Source: Rhynchosporium graminicola
Lineage: Eukaryota > Ascomycota > Leotiomycetes > Helotiales > Ploettnerulaceae
Length of the DNA stretch: 64,000 nt
Direction: 5' to 3'
NCBI GenBank assembly: GCA_900074885.1
Contig: FJUW01000037.1
Coordinates: forward strand, 558,001 to 622,000
Below the pieces are notes generated by a model. It did no database searches. It was not told the DNA's origin and worked only from the letters and a program-made list of their open reading frames with translations. Positions 12,707 to 24,199 of the stretch are shown here, piece after piece. Numbering within the stretch: position 1 is the stretch's first letter; every line of letters starts with the position of its first letter. A program made the position numbers and the translations under genes.

Positions 12707-12908
12707 TATAATAACATAAGACTTAAGGCGGTATATAAGTAAGAATAAATAAGTAGGGAGGCTAAGAGCGATCTTATATAGTCTGGTACGAAGGAAATAG
12801 AAAGATATAGAGCTCTGAAGGAGTCTACACCTTCTATATATACAAGGAGGGTATGCCTAAGGCACCGATACTAGCCCGTATCTGCCACGTATACCATGCG
12901 CTGTCACA
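12707..12908 (-). repeat. 5' LTR of the short element
   Basis: It is 202 bp; the minus strand starts TGTGACAGCGCATGG. It aligns with 11499-11700. The outer edge abuts GCTTT at 12909. Confidence 0.85.
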
Positions 12909-12913
12909 GCTTT

Positions 12914-13290
12914 ACAGGTCGAGAAGCAGCTAGAAGGCCTATAATAGACGCGCTATAAGTCCGCTGAAGAGTATTAATATCAACTTCCTCAAGTAGCTAC
13001 CGGGAAAGCGCTTAATCTACTTACTTATTATTAGTTTCGGACCGGAAGCTAGAAGAATAGATATATATTATACCTGAAACACGTCTTATATCGCGTACTT
13101 ATACGATTCGTTCGAAAGTTACTAATAAGCCGATTCTAGTTATAGTTCGAATACTATTCAGGAGGAGAAGACTCTATTAGTAGAAGGTATAAAAAAACGG
13201 ATAGTAAGAGCTCGTAAACAAAATATACGAACGTTAAGTAGCTCGGAAATATTTAATATTCCTTCTTTTCGGCCGTGCACCTGCTAAGGC
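12914..13290. repeat. RIP-affected flank of the short LTR element
   Basis: AT-rich relic DNA that was continuous with the sequence left of 11494 before insertion of the short element. No frame or domain recognised. Confidence 0.5.
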
Positions 13291-16185
13291 CTAGCTATAG
13301 CTAATCATAGCATTTCACGTGACTAGTTTTTTTTAACTAGTGATCCACAAATAGCTCAATGTTATATAGAAGGTAGTACTTGCAGTCTTCGAGAGGTTCT
13401 CGTATCGAGAGGTTCTCGATAAAGGCTCCCCACTTGCTAAGTAACATAGCATCAATTACTGGTAGATTGAGTGAGCTTAACTACCCGTGCCGACTAAATA
13501 ACAATTTCATATAGTAATTTAGACATTGCAAGGAATCTGGACTCGCTCCGCACCGATGTGCTGAAGCGGATTTTGGATAGGGACTTCAATTCGTCAATCC
13601 GAATTCGAAAGTGTTATGAAAAGGGCATAGTTTGCAATCCGGAAGAACGTAACTGCTCAAAAGGTGCTACATAATGTCGAAGTAAAGCTTTTCTTATTCA
13701 TGGTGACACTTCGTATTTACCCCCTACTTCCTCCATGGAGAAGAAGTATTCTTTCGATCTCGCTGAACGCTGTATCATATGCTTACCTACCTAGTCATCG
13801 TAAGAACAATGGATGGTTTAGCCATCATTACGCCATCATTACGGTGTAGTCGACTCATCTCATACAATTCAGTCTCGCAACTTGATCTCAAAATCCCAAA
13901 ATACCGCAGGACATTACGTCCTGTAAATGACACATCAATAATGCAATGGCTTCTCTAATGTGAAAAACGTTATTGATCAATCTGAGACGAGTTTTGAAGT
14001 GCGGCTGTTGGCTTCGCCGGAGACAATCCCCAAGCACAGCTCTGAAAGAATCAGCAGCAAACTCAAGCCGCCCTACTCGAGTACGAAGATCGGTCTTTCA
14101 CATGTCTATAATGGTTTACCCTGCACTTCTCTAGCCACGATAGGCCAGTCAGTTGGTGGCGTATGAACCTGCTCCGCTGAAATATCATCCCGCTGGTGTG
14201 TTCCAATCATGGGCACGGTGTGTTGTTAAAATTTGAGGCAACACCACAATTAGAAGCAGCAATATTCAGACGATCAGAAACAAGTGCACCGAGTAACTAA
14301 GTGAAGAATCTGAGAGATGGGAGAAATTAGGAGAATTAGGAGGAATAGGCGAGACGGGTGAGGGCTGTGAGCCTGGGACTTCGAAAATGAGATGTATAAC
14401 AGTAGAGATGCGCCAAAACTTGAATCGACATTGATCTTTCGTCTTGACAGTTCAAAACGTATGACACGGAGAGCTTACATGACCGGAAAATTCAGCTCTA
14501 TTCAAAAACATCCAATTGATGATAAAAGGGCGAGTATCTAAAGTTCAGCAATACACACGGAAACTTGCATCCTGGAATCTACGAGATGTCCGATCCATAT
14601 CCCTTGTGAGCAACACAAACCAAGGGTCTCAGCCTCACTTGAGAGTTTTGCAGCCTGAAACACCACAGGTTCCTCAAGGACGATTTTCATATGCATCATC
14701 TTGAGTCTGAGCTTCGAGTCGTGAGGCTGCTAGATCGGGTTCGACAGAGGGTGGTACGCAACAGAAGAGGGCCCTGATTACTTTGATTTACATGTGTGTA
14801 CAGTAGGTAGTTAACCGAAGCTTGCGGGTGTGATTGTTGGGCTTTATATCGGCGTAATTCTCCCAACAATACATGCAGCCCATACGGATACAGTATAGGC
14901 ATGAGAGGGAGAAAGTACCCTTTCGAGTGCTGGATGCGAGCCTGATATCGAAGTTGCAAATGAGGTGTGCTGCTATCAAAAGCTTATTGCTGCAGTCCAA
15001 TTTGATCGCACATGAGGACACGGGATTATCCCTTAACCAGCATTGAACTCAGCCTATACTTGCCGCTTAGCTTGAAGCCGACTGAAGACTGGAAAGAAGG
15101 TATTGGTACTTTTTCGGGCTGAATTACCAAGTTCATCACATCGTTCTAAAAATCCTGTGTGGAATTCCCTTCTCGTCACTGTCCAGTGATTTGCTATATG
15201 ATGGGTAAACAGATAGGGGGCAAACAGGGAGTCAGGAGATGGGATGGCGCAAACCTAGATTCTCGAGGCGCGATGCCTTATTGGCTTTTGGAAGCTGAAA
15301 CTACATATAATGCTTTGAATTAATTGCTTTCTCAAGCAGGCCGTTACGTGTTTTTTTTAATGTAATCCTCTGGTACTCATACTGGATATCATTCAGGTAC
15401 TCGTTACACCTAGGTACCTTAATTCACCAACACAAGTCCTGAGCTTATTCAATACTGGCAACCGATGAGCTGCGAAGGCGTCCTTAAGTGACATTTCCCG
15501 AGTGAAAGTCTGTAGAAAAGAAGCAAGACATATTAACAAGTCAACAAGAATGATAATGTGATCTATCGAAGGTCGCAGCAAAAGAAAACGCCTACTCTTA
15601 GCAAATGGATTTCTGGAAGTTTATGATGCAGTACTGTACTGATACGTAGATAGGGGTGTGGCAACAGATGATGAAGATATTGGACTATTAGAACACTAAG
15701 TACCTAGGTTCCTACCCCTAATGCGAGCGTGCTGGCCAGGGAGGCGGTGCAGTGAGCTTCAGGTTACAGGGGCGTACGTACCGTCGGCTGTTGATAGGGT
15801 GTTTTGGGGCTGTAAAAAGATCACGATTCAACCCTCCAAGCAGAGTCCTCATGCCAACTTCGCAGTTTGCTCCTGATTACCCACCCATGATCCGTGTTTC
15901 GTACCTACGCTCTCCAGTCTCGTCCATCTTCTCACACTCACACGATCTCTGAATCATACCTTCCTTCCTCTTCTCAATCACCCCGCGACGTGGAGGCTTG
16001 TGGGATTGATTCAGAACCCATCCATTATGCACCGCGTCTCCAACACTCATTCCTAGGTTCCGGTGAACACCCTCCCTTTGCACCTCTCTGGCAAGTTCTG
16101 TTTCCTAACTCAACCTTCGATCCTCGATACCTAGCGAAGAAATATTTCCGAGCGCCCGCGTACTCAATCTCCTCCAACTGCAAAC
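13291..16185. other. gene-free stretch at the edge of the RIP block
   Basis: Normal base composition with CA/TG restored. Open frames are all short, overlap on both strands and have no recognisable domain. A 136-codon plus-strand frame (15894-16304) overlaps the start of the next gene in another frame. The last ~400 bp, with CT-rich runs and TCACACTCACACG near 15,935, probably hold the promoter and 5' UTR of the DUF5672 gene. Confidence 0.5.
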
Positions 16186-17311
16186 ATGTCAGTAACGAAT
16201 GGCGGATCTCTGGCAAGTGGAATCTTCGTGATTACTCGGATGAAAATCCTGATATTTGTTTCTCTTGCGATAACGTGAGTCCCCATTTGGTGTTTGGTTT
16301 GTAGACCAGGGGAGGAAGGCTGACAAAGCTATTCTCAGGTGGACCATCGCAAGCCTCATCCCATCGTACAAACAAACGGTCAAGGATCTAGCGAAAGGAA
16401 AGTATCACGATGCGATTGAACATCTACCAGCAGTGAAGGTCGATTGGCACCCAAAATACGATCCGAAAGCCCAATTTAATGCCTCGAAAGTCGCTCTCAT
16501 TATCGAAGGCCGCCCAATCCCTCACTTGGTGCCGCAACTTCTACATATGATTGCTGTCCTGCCCACGGACTGGAGATTCATGTTCATCGGTACAAACAAG
16601 AGCGTTGTCACTGTCTCTCGCAGCTTTGCCACACAATTTCAGGAGGCAAATGGGAAGCTGGATTTGGTCATAGCGCCCAAACCGTGGAAGCTTGACTCGA
16701 AAGAAGATGTGTATCGCATGCTCACGGACATACGGTTCTACGAAGAGTTCTTACCAGATGTGGAGTGGCTGATGAGGTTCGAATCGGACAGTATCATGTG
16801 TGCCAGATCTGATGATAGCCTGAACGACTGGCTACATTATGACTGGGCCGGAGCCCCAAGGTAGCATCACCCGATTTTACGAGGGCCTGAAAGTCCGGCT
16901 AACTTGAACTTTAGAACTGTTGATGACAGGTTCGCTGGAAATGGTGGCTTGTCCCTCCGTCGGATATCTGCGGTCAAGAAGATTCTAGGATTTCAATCGA
17001 GATACAACGACACGGAACCAGAGGATGAGTGGTTCGGTAAGCGGATTACAGTCCTACCAGGAGCCAAAGTAGCGAACGGCAAACAGGAGGATCATTTCGC
17101 AGTGGAGGATATATGGCACGAGAAGCCAATGGGATTCCACGTCCGAGACGGTGGGAAGGCTCTATCAGACGACGTATGGAAGAACTCGGACCGGAGGAAA
17201 GGCAACTTCGAATACTGTCCCGAACTGGCCATAATCATGCCGATGAAGCTCGAGAGAGAACGGTGCCAGGGAGACGACCGCGAAGGAGAGATCAAAGCAG
17301 AGGAACAATAG
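16186..17311 (+). CDS. DUF5672 family type II membrane protein
   Basis: Three exons are predicted: 16186-16274, 16339-16860 and 16915-17311, giving 335 aa. Introns are 64 and 54 bp and both splices keep the frame. Residues ~20-37 form one hydrophobic segment (KILIFVSLAIT) near the N-terminus, with no cleavage site evident, so a signal anchor into the secretory pathway is likely. The body matches the fungal DUF5672 family: FIGTNKSV, WLMRFESDSIMC, WAGAPR split across intron 2, and GNGGLSLRR. The acidic and aromatic core resembles glycosyltransferase-like folds, so a Golgi sugar-transfer role is an inference and no enzymatic activity is established by sequence. It lies next to the RIP block, but its own codons look intact. 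The start was chosen because it is the first in-frame ATG before the hydrophobic segment. Confidence 0.8.
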
Positions 17312-18515
17312 CAGACAATTTCTAGGCGATGAGTTGAATTGGGACGAGCCACGATAAAGACGCCTATCACGCGATGGAGATTCTGGAGATTTGTGTGTGT
17401 ACTTTTAGCGGAGCGGTGATTAGGCTGAGCAATCTTCTTTTCTGGAACAGGGCAGACGAGGTATGTCTGGTTTGGAGGTGCTTTGGGCAATGTAGAGATC
17501 GTATTTGATAGGCGTGGCTGGCGTCTAGGCATGATTTTCAATTTGACAGGAGATGAAGAGATCTGGTAAGTGCGATCTCTGAAATTTCTTCTCGTTGGCA
17601 AGCGAGCTGCAAAACAATTTCTGAATACGTTCCAACAGTACTTATCTTCTTGTTTCAAATTGTGGGTTGGATAACTAGCAAGGAGCTAGAAAGGAAGTAG
17701 GAATACTGTCATCATATCCTTTCAAAACTTCAAACATTCTCTAGAACACAAACTTAAGACTCTCCTTTAGTCGGTCTCTCAGTCTCTACACAATCGTTAT
17801 ACTTCGTATCACAGGTTTTGTAGTCACACTGATCTAGCACCCTTCGACTGTTGCAAGCGAGCGCGCGGCAAGAATAACTTGATTCCGACTTGCACACAAA
17901 AAGCAATATATATATATATCGCTTGACCTGCCCGACGCGGACATGGACGCAGGGAAAGTCTTGTAATGTTTTCCTTCGTGTTTCAGGGAGGAAAATTCGG
18001 ACGATGACATGGCACGATCCTCGGTGTAAGATTGATTTCTCCTAGTCGTAGATAGAGGGGGGTTTGTTAGGTCGGAGTCTACAACGTCGACTCTGTATGA
18101 GGATGGCATGCGAATCGCGCAAGCAATGAAGCTCAAAATGGCCTGAAAGCGAGCAACAGAAGAAAGGCATCAATCAAACAAAGTCTCATCTATATAAACA
18201 ATGCAACATATTTCCTAAAGCAGGTTCTCTTCATCCGGTCGATATCCACATGCCAAACAAAAGCTCCCGCCTCTGACCTACCGACCTAAGCCTTGCCGCA
18301 TCTCAAGCTCGAGGCTAGGCGGGGAGCGCTAACTCAGATAGGTAATGAGGCAAAAGAGCTCAAGGCTCGAATTTCCTGCCCGACCATCTTCAGCCCTCGT
18401 CAACGTAGTTTGCAACGGTTCGCTCCTTTCACCATTTCGAGTTTCCTTACTATTCTCTCTAATATCATTCGAATACAGCTCAATCTCGAGCATCGATCAA
18501 GTAAACACCGCCAAG
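17312..18515. other. intergenic, upstream region of Rheb
   Basis: It contains the 3' end of the DUF5672 gene and the promoter and leader of Rheb. A (TA)n run lies at about 17,908-17,921. Open frames here are antisense or out-of-frame shadows. No gene supported. Confidence 0.5.
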
Positions 18516-19350
18516 ATGGTTACCACCAACCCCAAACAGCGCAAGATTGCTATCGTTGGTAGTCGGTCTGTCGGTATGTTTATTTCCTTTTCGTTAGTTC
18601 TCTATCTTTTGATATTGCCCCTGCTGCCAAGAACCACCTCTCGATTTTGTAAATTCGAAGCTGAACAGCTCAACAGGCAAATCCTCGCTCACCGTTCAGT
18701 TCGTTGATGGTCACTTTGTTGAATCTTACTATCCTACTATTGAGAATACCTTCTCCAAGGTCATCAAAGTCAAGGGCGTAGAGTACGCTACTGAAATTGT
18801 CGATACCGCTGGTCAGGTATGTAAGATGAATTCGATGCAACATCCTCACTAAACAAACATATGTTCAATGTTGGCGATGTTTTCATTCACAGCCAACGTA
18901 AGAAGCATTGCTAACTTCTTAATTAACGTAGGATGAGTACTCGATCTTGAGCTCCAAGCACTTCATCGGTATCCATGGCTACATCTTCGTCTACTCCGTC
19001 GCTTCAAGCCAGTCCTTCGAGATGGTCCAAGTTATTCGTGACAAGATCTTGAATCAACTTGTAAGACGTCCCGTCCTTGATCTATGTACACAACCTAACA
19101 ACATCATCAGGGTATTGAGTGGATCCCATGCGTCCTTGTTGGCAACAAGAGCGACCTCCGCCCAGACCAACGTCAAGTCTCCGTTGAGCAAGGAAAGGTT
19201 TTGGCAGCCAAGTTCAACTGTGCTTATACCGAAGCCTCCGCCCGTTACAACGAGAATGTCGGCAAGGCTTTCGAGCAGATGATCGGTCAGATTGAGAAGG
19301 TTCAGAATCCAACCGACACATCTGATGGAGGCAAGTGCATGGTCATGTAA
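18516..19350 (+). CDS. rhb1: Rheb-type small GTPase
   Basis: Four exons (18516-18573, 18677-18816, 18932-19060, 19111-19350) encode 188 aa. The phosphate-binding loop reads GSRSVGKSS, carrying the Arg-Ser after Gly that distinguishes Rheb from Ras. Switch I is YYPTIENTF, switch II begins DTAGQDEYS, and the guanine specificity motifs NKSDL and EASA are present. The C-terminus ends CMVM, a CaaX box expected to be farnesylated. Rheb GTP activates TOR complex 1 and is switched off by the Tsc1/Tsc2 GAP. In fungi it also affects basic amino-acid uptake and growth. Length and all motifs are typical. Intron 1 interrupts the phosphate-binding loop after Val. Confidence 0.95.
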
Positions 19351-19971
19351 GGTTGCTGTACGTCAACATGAACATGGAACCTAATCAGGATACGTTCTGC
19401 TAATCAGGTGGGAGAGTTGCGCTTGAGTCTAAATCTTTACTTGTTTTCTGGTGTTTGGAGAGGCACGGCTTGGTTAGGTTTGGTTTGGTTTGGTTTGGTT
19501 TGGCGTTTGGGGTAACGGTCTTACTGCACTTTTCAGCTGTGAAGCAGAGGCATAGAGCGATCGAGCGACATACGATACGAAGAAACGAGGGTTTACGAAT
19601 TCAGTGCATGTACATTTGTCACAATGCAGGGTTGGGGAAGGCTAATGCTAATGCAGAATGAGGGTAGATCTTCAAGATAATTTCAAAGCTTTCTACTAGT
19701 AAGCAAGCATTCTAGAAAGTCTACTGCTTCTTCTTCTTCCTCCTCAACATCTCAAAACATCGTTAATTCGTGTTTTCATACCCCTCTTCCACGTGATGTC
19801 AATAGATGCTTGGCCTAAGCCCTTTCGGGGATCCCTGCTGCTGGCCAAGTTTACCCCACTAACATTTGTAGTGCCAGTTCAGCCGTGATTCCAAAAGAAG
19901 ACATTCAGATCATAAATACTACCAGAATTCTCTGTCAGATTCCGCTTGAGCGTACAGAACGAATCAACATA
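19351..19971. other. intergenic between Rheb and SerRS
   Basis: Rheb 3' UTR followed by the SerRS promoter and leader. It holds a short GGTTT repeat at about 19,470-19,504 and CT-rich sequence (TTCTTCTTCTTCCTCCTC) near 19,727-19,745. No gene seen. Confidence 0.5.
19470..19504. repeat. GGTTT microsatellite in the Rheb 3' flank
   Basis: About six units of TTTGG/GGTTT with minor variation. Confidence 0.8.
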
Positions 19972-21682
19972 ATGCTCGACGTCTTAGATTTTATCAAGGA
20001 GAAGGGTGGAAACCCCGAGAAGATCAAGGAGTCCCAGAGACGGCGGTTCGCACCTGAGGAGGTTGTGGACGAAGTGATTGCTCTGTACGAGGATCATCGT
20101 GCGAGTAAGCTTTTCTACACCTTGAACCTGGTGAGGAACAATCCAATAATGATTGCCATGTAGCTCAATACTCTGCGACGCAAATCAACTCCAAGATCAA
20201 CGAGACCCAAAAAGCGATTGCCGTGAAGAGGAAGGCCAAGGAAGATGCAGCAGATCTGATGAAGCTGAAGACGGACTTGGAGAAGGAGAAAAAATCCCTT
20301 GTAGACTCTGCGGCAGAGAAGGACGTGATCTTGAGGAAGAAGATTGGCACGATAGGCAATTATGTCCACGATTCTGTGACGGTTGAGCAAAATGAGGTAA
20401 TGGCACACGACATTCTGGCAAGGGATATGCTTCTAACGACAAGTATAGGATTTCAATTCGATGCAACGAGACTGGGCACCTGAAGGCGTCAAGGTCGAGA
20501 AGCGCGACGTCCTTTCCCACCATGAGGTTTTGACGAGACTGGATGGGTACGATCCCGAGCGAGGAGTAAAAGTTGTTGGTCACAGAGGATACTTCTTGAA
20601 GAAATGGGGTGTTTTCCTTAACCAGGCACTCATCAATTACGGGCTGGAGTTTCTTGATTCGAAGGGATATACACCACTGCAGACCCCGCAGTTCATGCTG
20701 AAGGAATATATGGCAAAGACGGCGCAATTGGAGCAGTTTGACGAGGAACTGTACAAGGTTGTGGATGGAGATGCACAGAATGATAAGTATCTCATTGCGA
20801 CATCTGAGCAGCCTATCTCTGCTTTCCATGCCGATGAGTGGTTGCTGTCTAAGGAATTGCCTATTAAGTATGTTTGTCTATACCATTTTGACAGGACATT
20901 TGCTAATCCTGAGAAGATATGCTGGCTTTTCTTCATGCTACCGCAGAGAAGCAGGTTCTCACGGGCGTGATGCTTGGGGAATCTTCCGTGTCCATCAATT
21001 CGAGAAGGTACGAATTACAGCAGTCAATTTGTTACCATCCACTAACTACTTTTTCAACTAGATCGAACAATTCATTCTCACCGACCCCGAAAAGTCATGG
21101 GAGATGTTCGACGAAATGATTGCTGTCTCAGAGGGGTTCTACAAGTCACTCGGTGTCCCATATCGTGTTGTCGCCATTGTCTCTGGAGCATTGAACAACG
21201 CCGCCGCTAAGAAGTACGATCTGGAGGCCTGGTTCCCCTTCCAAGGCGAGTACAAGGAGCTCGTTTCTTGCTCAAATTGCACAGATTATCAATCCCGCGC
21301 TCTGGAGATCAGATATGGTGCCAAGCTACAAACCGAGATCCGGAAGAAATATGTCCATGCATTAAACTCAACTTTGTGCGCAACTGAGAGAGCTCTGTGC
21401 TGCCTCTTGGAAAACTTCCAGACTGAAGATGTATGTTTTCTGGCCATTCTGTATTATCAATACTCATCATTTGTTCAGGGTTTCAATGTGCCAGAGCCAC
21501 TCCGAAAGTATATCCCAGGCGCGGTTGACTTCATCCCATTCACAAAAGATCTCCCCAAAGACTCTACTTCCCAAAAGACCAAGGGCAAGGGCGAGAAAGT
21601 ACCAGCGCCGGCACCCAAACCAAAAGTCGCACCTGCCACACCTGCGGAAGCGGAAGAGAAGTTGAAGGATCTCAAGGTTTAG
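19972..21682 (+). CDS. SES1: cytosolic seryl-tRNA synthetase
   Basis: Six exons are predicted: 19972-20104, 20164-20396, 20449-20867, 20917-21007, 21062-21430 and 21479-21682, for 482 aa. The protein charges tRNA-Ser and starts MLDVLDFI with the conserved [14 protein letters not shown] stretch. Residues ~40-110 form the long antiparallel coiled-coil arm that grips the tRNA. The class II core follows with [11 protein letters not shown], the motif 2 region [18 protein letters not shown] and the motif 3 region [14 protein letters not shown]. The last ~45 residues are a Lys/Pro/Ala-rich tail. For intron 4 the acceptor at 20916 was preferred because it gives the conserved IKYAGF. The last intron (21431-21478, 48 bp) is in frame and stop-free, so naive ORF calls read through it. 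No mitochondrial presequence is seen. Confidence 0.94.
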
Positions 21683-22185
21683 CCGGGAATTTCACTGGGT
21701 TCCAAGTGCGCATGATATTATGGATTCGCATCTTTGCGCCATTGGGGTCGCCTGCTGCACGATTTGATGATATGGTAAAAGTCTGTAGACGGTTATATAG
21801 TAACAATAGAGAATTCCAATTAAAGGAACATGATCATGCTTCAATTATCCAAATGTTTGTTAAAACGTCTAGGCGTGCTGTCGATGTTTGCGTTTCATCC
21901 CACGTCAGCTGCCGTCCTGTACCTGAGCTACCCGAACAATTATTTCCCTTAGAAACTTGAAGCTCGCATAAATTCCAATTTTCCAGATCAAATTTTGCCG
22001 TGAGTCAACAATCAACATACCGCGAAGAGCTTATCTCGAACTTTGATATCTTGGACACCCCAGCTTTTTCCTCTGTTTTGAAGGTACTGTACATCTCTTC
22101 GCCAGATCGAAACCGAGCAACCTCGCGAGTTCCACGAGGCTGACACTACAAACATTCCAACACGCACCAAATCATCGCGATCATC
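21683..22185. promoter_or_regulatory. intergenic between SerRS and the C78 peptidase
   Basis: SerRS 3' UTR and promoter of the downstream gene. No coding potential or distinct motif recognised. Confidence 0.4.
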
Positions 22186-24199
22186 ATGGATGGTGAGAAT
22201 CCGATCGAGTGCCCCTTCTGCGGGTTCATCTCGAGCAGCGATTATCAAATAATGGTAAGCTCTATATACCTCAGACTTCGTTGTATCGACTGTCTGCATA
22301 AAAAGCGTACATACCCCGTGACCCAACACCTTACTGACTCTCTACAGCTCCATCTCGAGACTCAACACCCAGAACTAGGAGAGTCACCATTCGTCGCCAA
22401 AGATGACGCCAGTATTGCTGGGTTCGTCGATGTGGAAGCCAGCAATGTTGTTGGGGGAGATGAAGAGGATTATTTCTACTGCTCGGTCTCAGGCTGTGGC
22501 GAAGCTCTACTCCCTGTCGAACTTGAGAGTCATCTTGAGATGCACGAGCAAGAGCAAGGCCAGGGCGGTGCTTCAGAATACGATTCGGATGATGATGTGA
22601 TAAGGGGGAAGAAATCTGGGGAGCGGTCCCAGCGGAAGCCGGGTGCTAAGGGTGATTTCGGTATCCGGCTTTCTCACGCGCTGAGGAATCTGGATGATGA
22701 TGACGACCTTAAGGATGGTGAGAATGAAAGTAAGATTACTCAAGATATGTATGAGTCTAAGAAGAATCGAAATGAAACTCGCCAGGAGAAGACCAAGGCT
22801 GCTTGGAAGAAGGTCTTGAAGATGCCGCAGAGTTCTTCGAAAGGCTCTTCTCCTGCCACAAAACCGGGTGCACGTCGCAGACTTGGTGTAAGATGACCTC
22901 CTTCTTTTTCCAGTATCTAAGTTCTTTAGATCCATCAATCCTGTTGTGTTGCCATTTCCATATAAACCTGACACATATACAGAGATCAGAACTAGGCCCC
23001 TACGCACACGAAAAGCAAATGCCATCCTGGCTCGTCAAGCTTCTAGAAGATGGTGATGGTGCTGTCAAAACCAGCAATTTCCTCGATCGAGAAGGAATCG
23101 TCCACAAGCACAGGATATGTCCGAACATGACCGCTGGCATCTCTCCCGTTCTCGAGCAGTTTCTCGAGCAGGATGAACAGGTCGACTACGCATATTTCTG
23201 CGATCCGGCCGTTAAGCATGTCTCGAAGCTAAGGAGAGAGGGTAAGTTTTTCTATCTCTTTGTATTAATTTCGAACGTTGTTGGAAATTAACATGTGCCG
23301 ATAACGACTAGGCGGATTCTGTGGCTATCGAAATATCCAAATGATGTGCTCGTATATCATTGGCGCTAAGTCTCAGGGTTACGAGGCCTTTCATGAAAAA
23401 GTTCCCAGTATATTCCAGATCCAGGAGTATATCGAGACTGCGTGGGACATAGGCATCAACTCGACTTGCCGCATTGAGACGGGGGGGATTCGAGGTACGA
23501 GGAAATATATTGGTACACCCGAGGTCAGTTCAAGAGTGGAACAAGCATTTGTGATTAGATAATATTCTGACAGTACCAATACAGGCACAAGCTATGTTCT
23601 GCTCGATAGGAATTGCGTAAGTTCTTCACTTCCTTTCCTCACACTCAGGTGTCACTTAGGTGTCACTTAGGTGAACTTACTGACAAGCTAAGCTGTAACG
23701 CTCAAGCTCTCCGTTCGAGCCGTGGTTCTGGACCAACTTACAAACTTCTTTTCCGGTCAGTGGAGGCCTACTTCAGCGATGGCTGTCACAACTACAACGA
23801 CAAGGTCCGTTGTACCTCTCTTCCACCCATTTACTTTCAACACCCAGGTAGATGCTCCTTCCTCTCAACATTTCTCTCCCTCCAAACGCTATATACACCC
23901 ATCTATCCTTTTCGATTCCCAGATCCCAGAGACCTCTCTCCCAACATCCTCCACAGCCTTCTTTCAAAATCCAAAACTAAATCCCACCAGGCCACTCCAT
24001 GACCATAATCGGCTTCGAGCGCAAACTCGACGGCTCCAAAAATCTCCTCGTTTTCGACCCCATGTTCCACGACTCGGCGAGCGTTACGAAATTGATCGGC
24101 TTGTCATTCAAAGTCAAGAAACCAGCTGAGCATATGGGTGCTTATCGACGAGGCGTCAAGTATTTGAAGAAGTATGATGAGTTTGAGTTGTTGAAGTAG
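22186..24199 (+). CDS. Zup1/Mug105-like C78 cysteine peptidase (deubiquitinase)
   Basis: Seven exons (22186-22254, 22348-22887, 22983-23241, 23312-23523, 23585-23616, 23693-23847, 23991-24199) give 491 aa. The N-terminus carries a C2H2 zinc finger (CPFCGF..HLETQH, split by intron 1) and a second one (YFYCSVSGCGEAL..HLEMHE). An acidic linker follows. The C-terminal half is a UFSP/C78 peptidase domain with the catalytic Cys in GGFCGYRN, His in GHSMTIIG (across the last intron) and Asp in LVFDP. ZUFSP/ZUP1 and fission yeast Mug105 cleave K63-linked ubiquitin chains and act in genome stability; I infer the same here. Intron 1 (93 bp) is in frame without stops, so retention would insert 31 residues between the Cys and His ligands of the first finger. 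Confidence 0.88.

Larger units (their letters stand above)
11499..12908 (-). mobile_element. short non-autonomous LTR retrotransposon (TRIM-like)
   Basis: Two 202-bp direct LTRs (11499-11700 and 12707-12908) bound a 1,006-bp internal region with no coding capacity. The outer ends are flanked by a perfect 5-bp direct repeat GCTTT (11494-11498 and 12909-12913), the target duplication left by an integrase. On the minus strand the internal side of the 3' LTR has a polypurine tract (complement of 11701-11712, AGAAGGGGGTAA), fixing the orientation. The 5' LTR starts TGTGACAGCGC. The two LTRs differ mostly by transitions. Internal sequence contains a ~180-bp tandem duplication. No primer-binding site could be recognised. 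Confidence 0.85.
1..13290. repeat. RIP-mutated, AT-rich transposon block
   Basis: Long stretches, for example 4,400-9,400, contain almost no CA or TG dinucleotides, while TA is greatly over-represented and CG is retained. That is the signature of repeat-induced point mutation acting on CpA in fungal repeats. Loss of TG also removes nearly all ATG codons, which is why almost no open frames start here although coding relics can be read through. Islands with normal CA/TG content remain at about 3,960-4,100, 10,860-11,020 and 11,640-11,700 and 12,840-12,908. The block ends within a few tens of bases near 13,290, where base composition becomes that of the gene-bearing region. Confidence 0.93.

Noticed and set aside
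14696..15021. two overlapping minus-strand ORFs
   Set aside because: Different frames over the same bases, no domain, no splice chain.
17092..17658. 188-codon minus-strand ORF
   Set aside because: It is antisense to the last exon of the DUF5672 gene and has no recognisable domain; shadow of coding bias.
20197..20829. 210-codon minus-strand ORF
   Set aside because: Exact antisense of SerRS exons 2-3, whose sense protein is strongly conserved.
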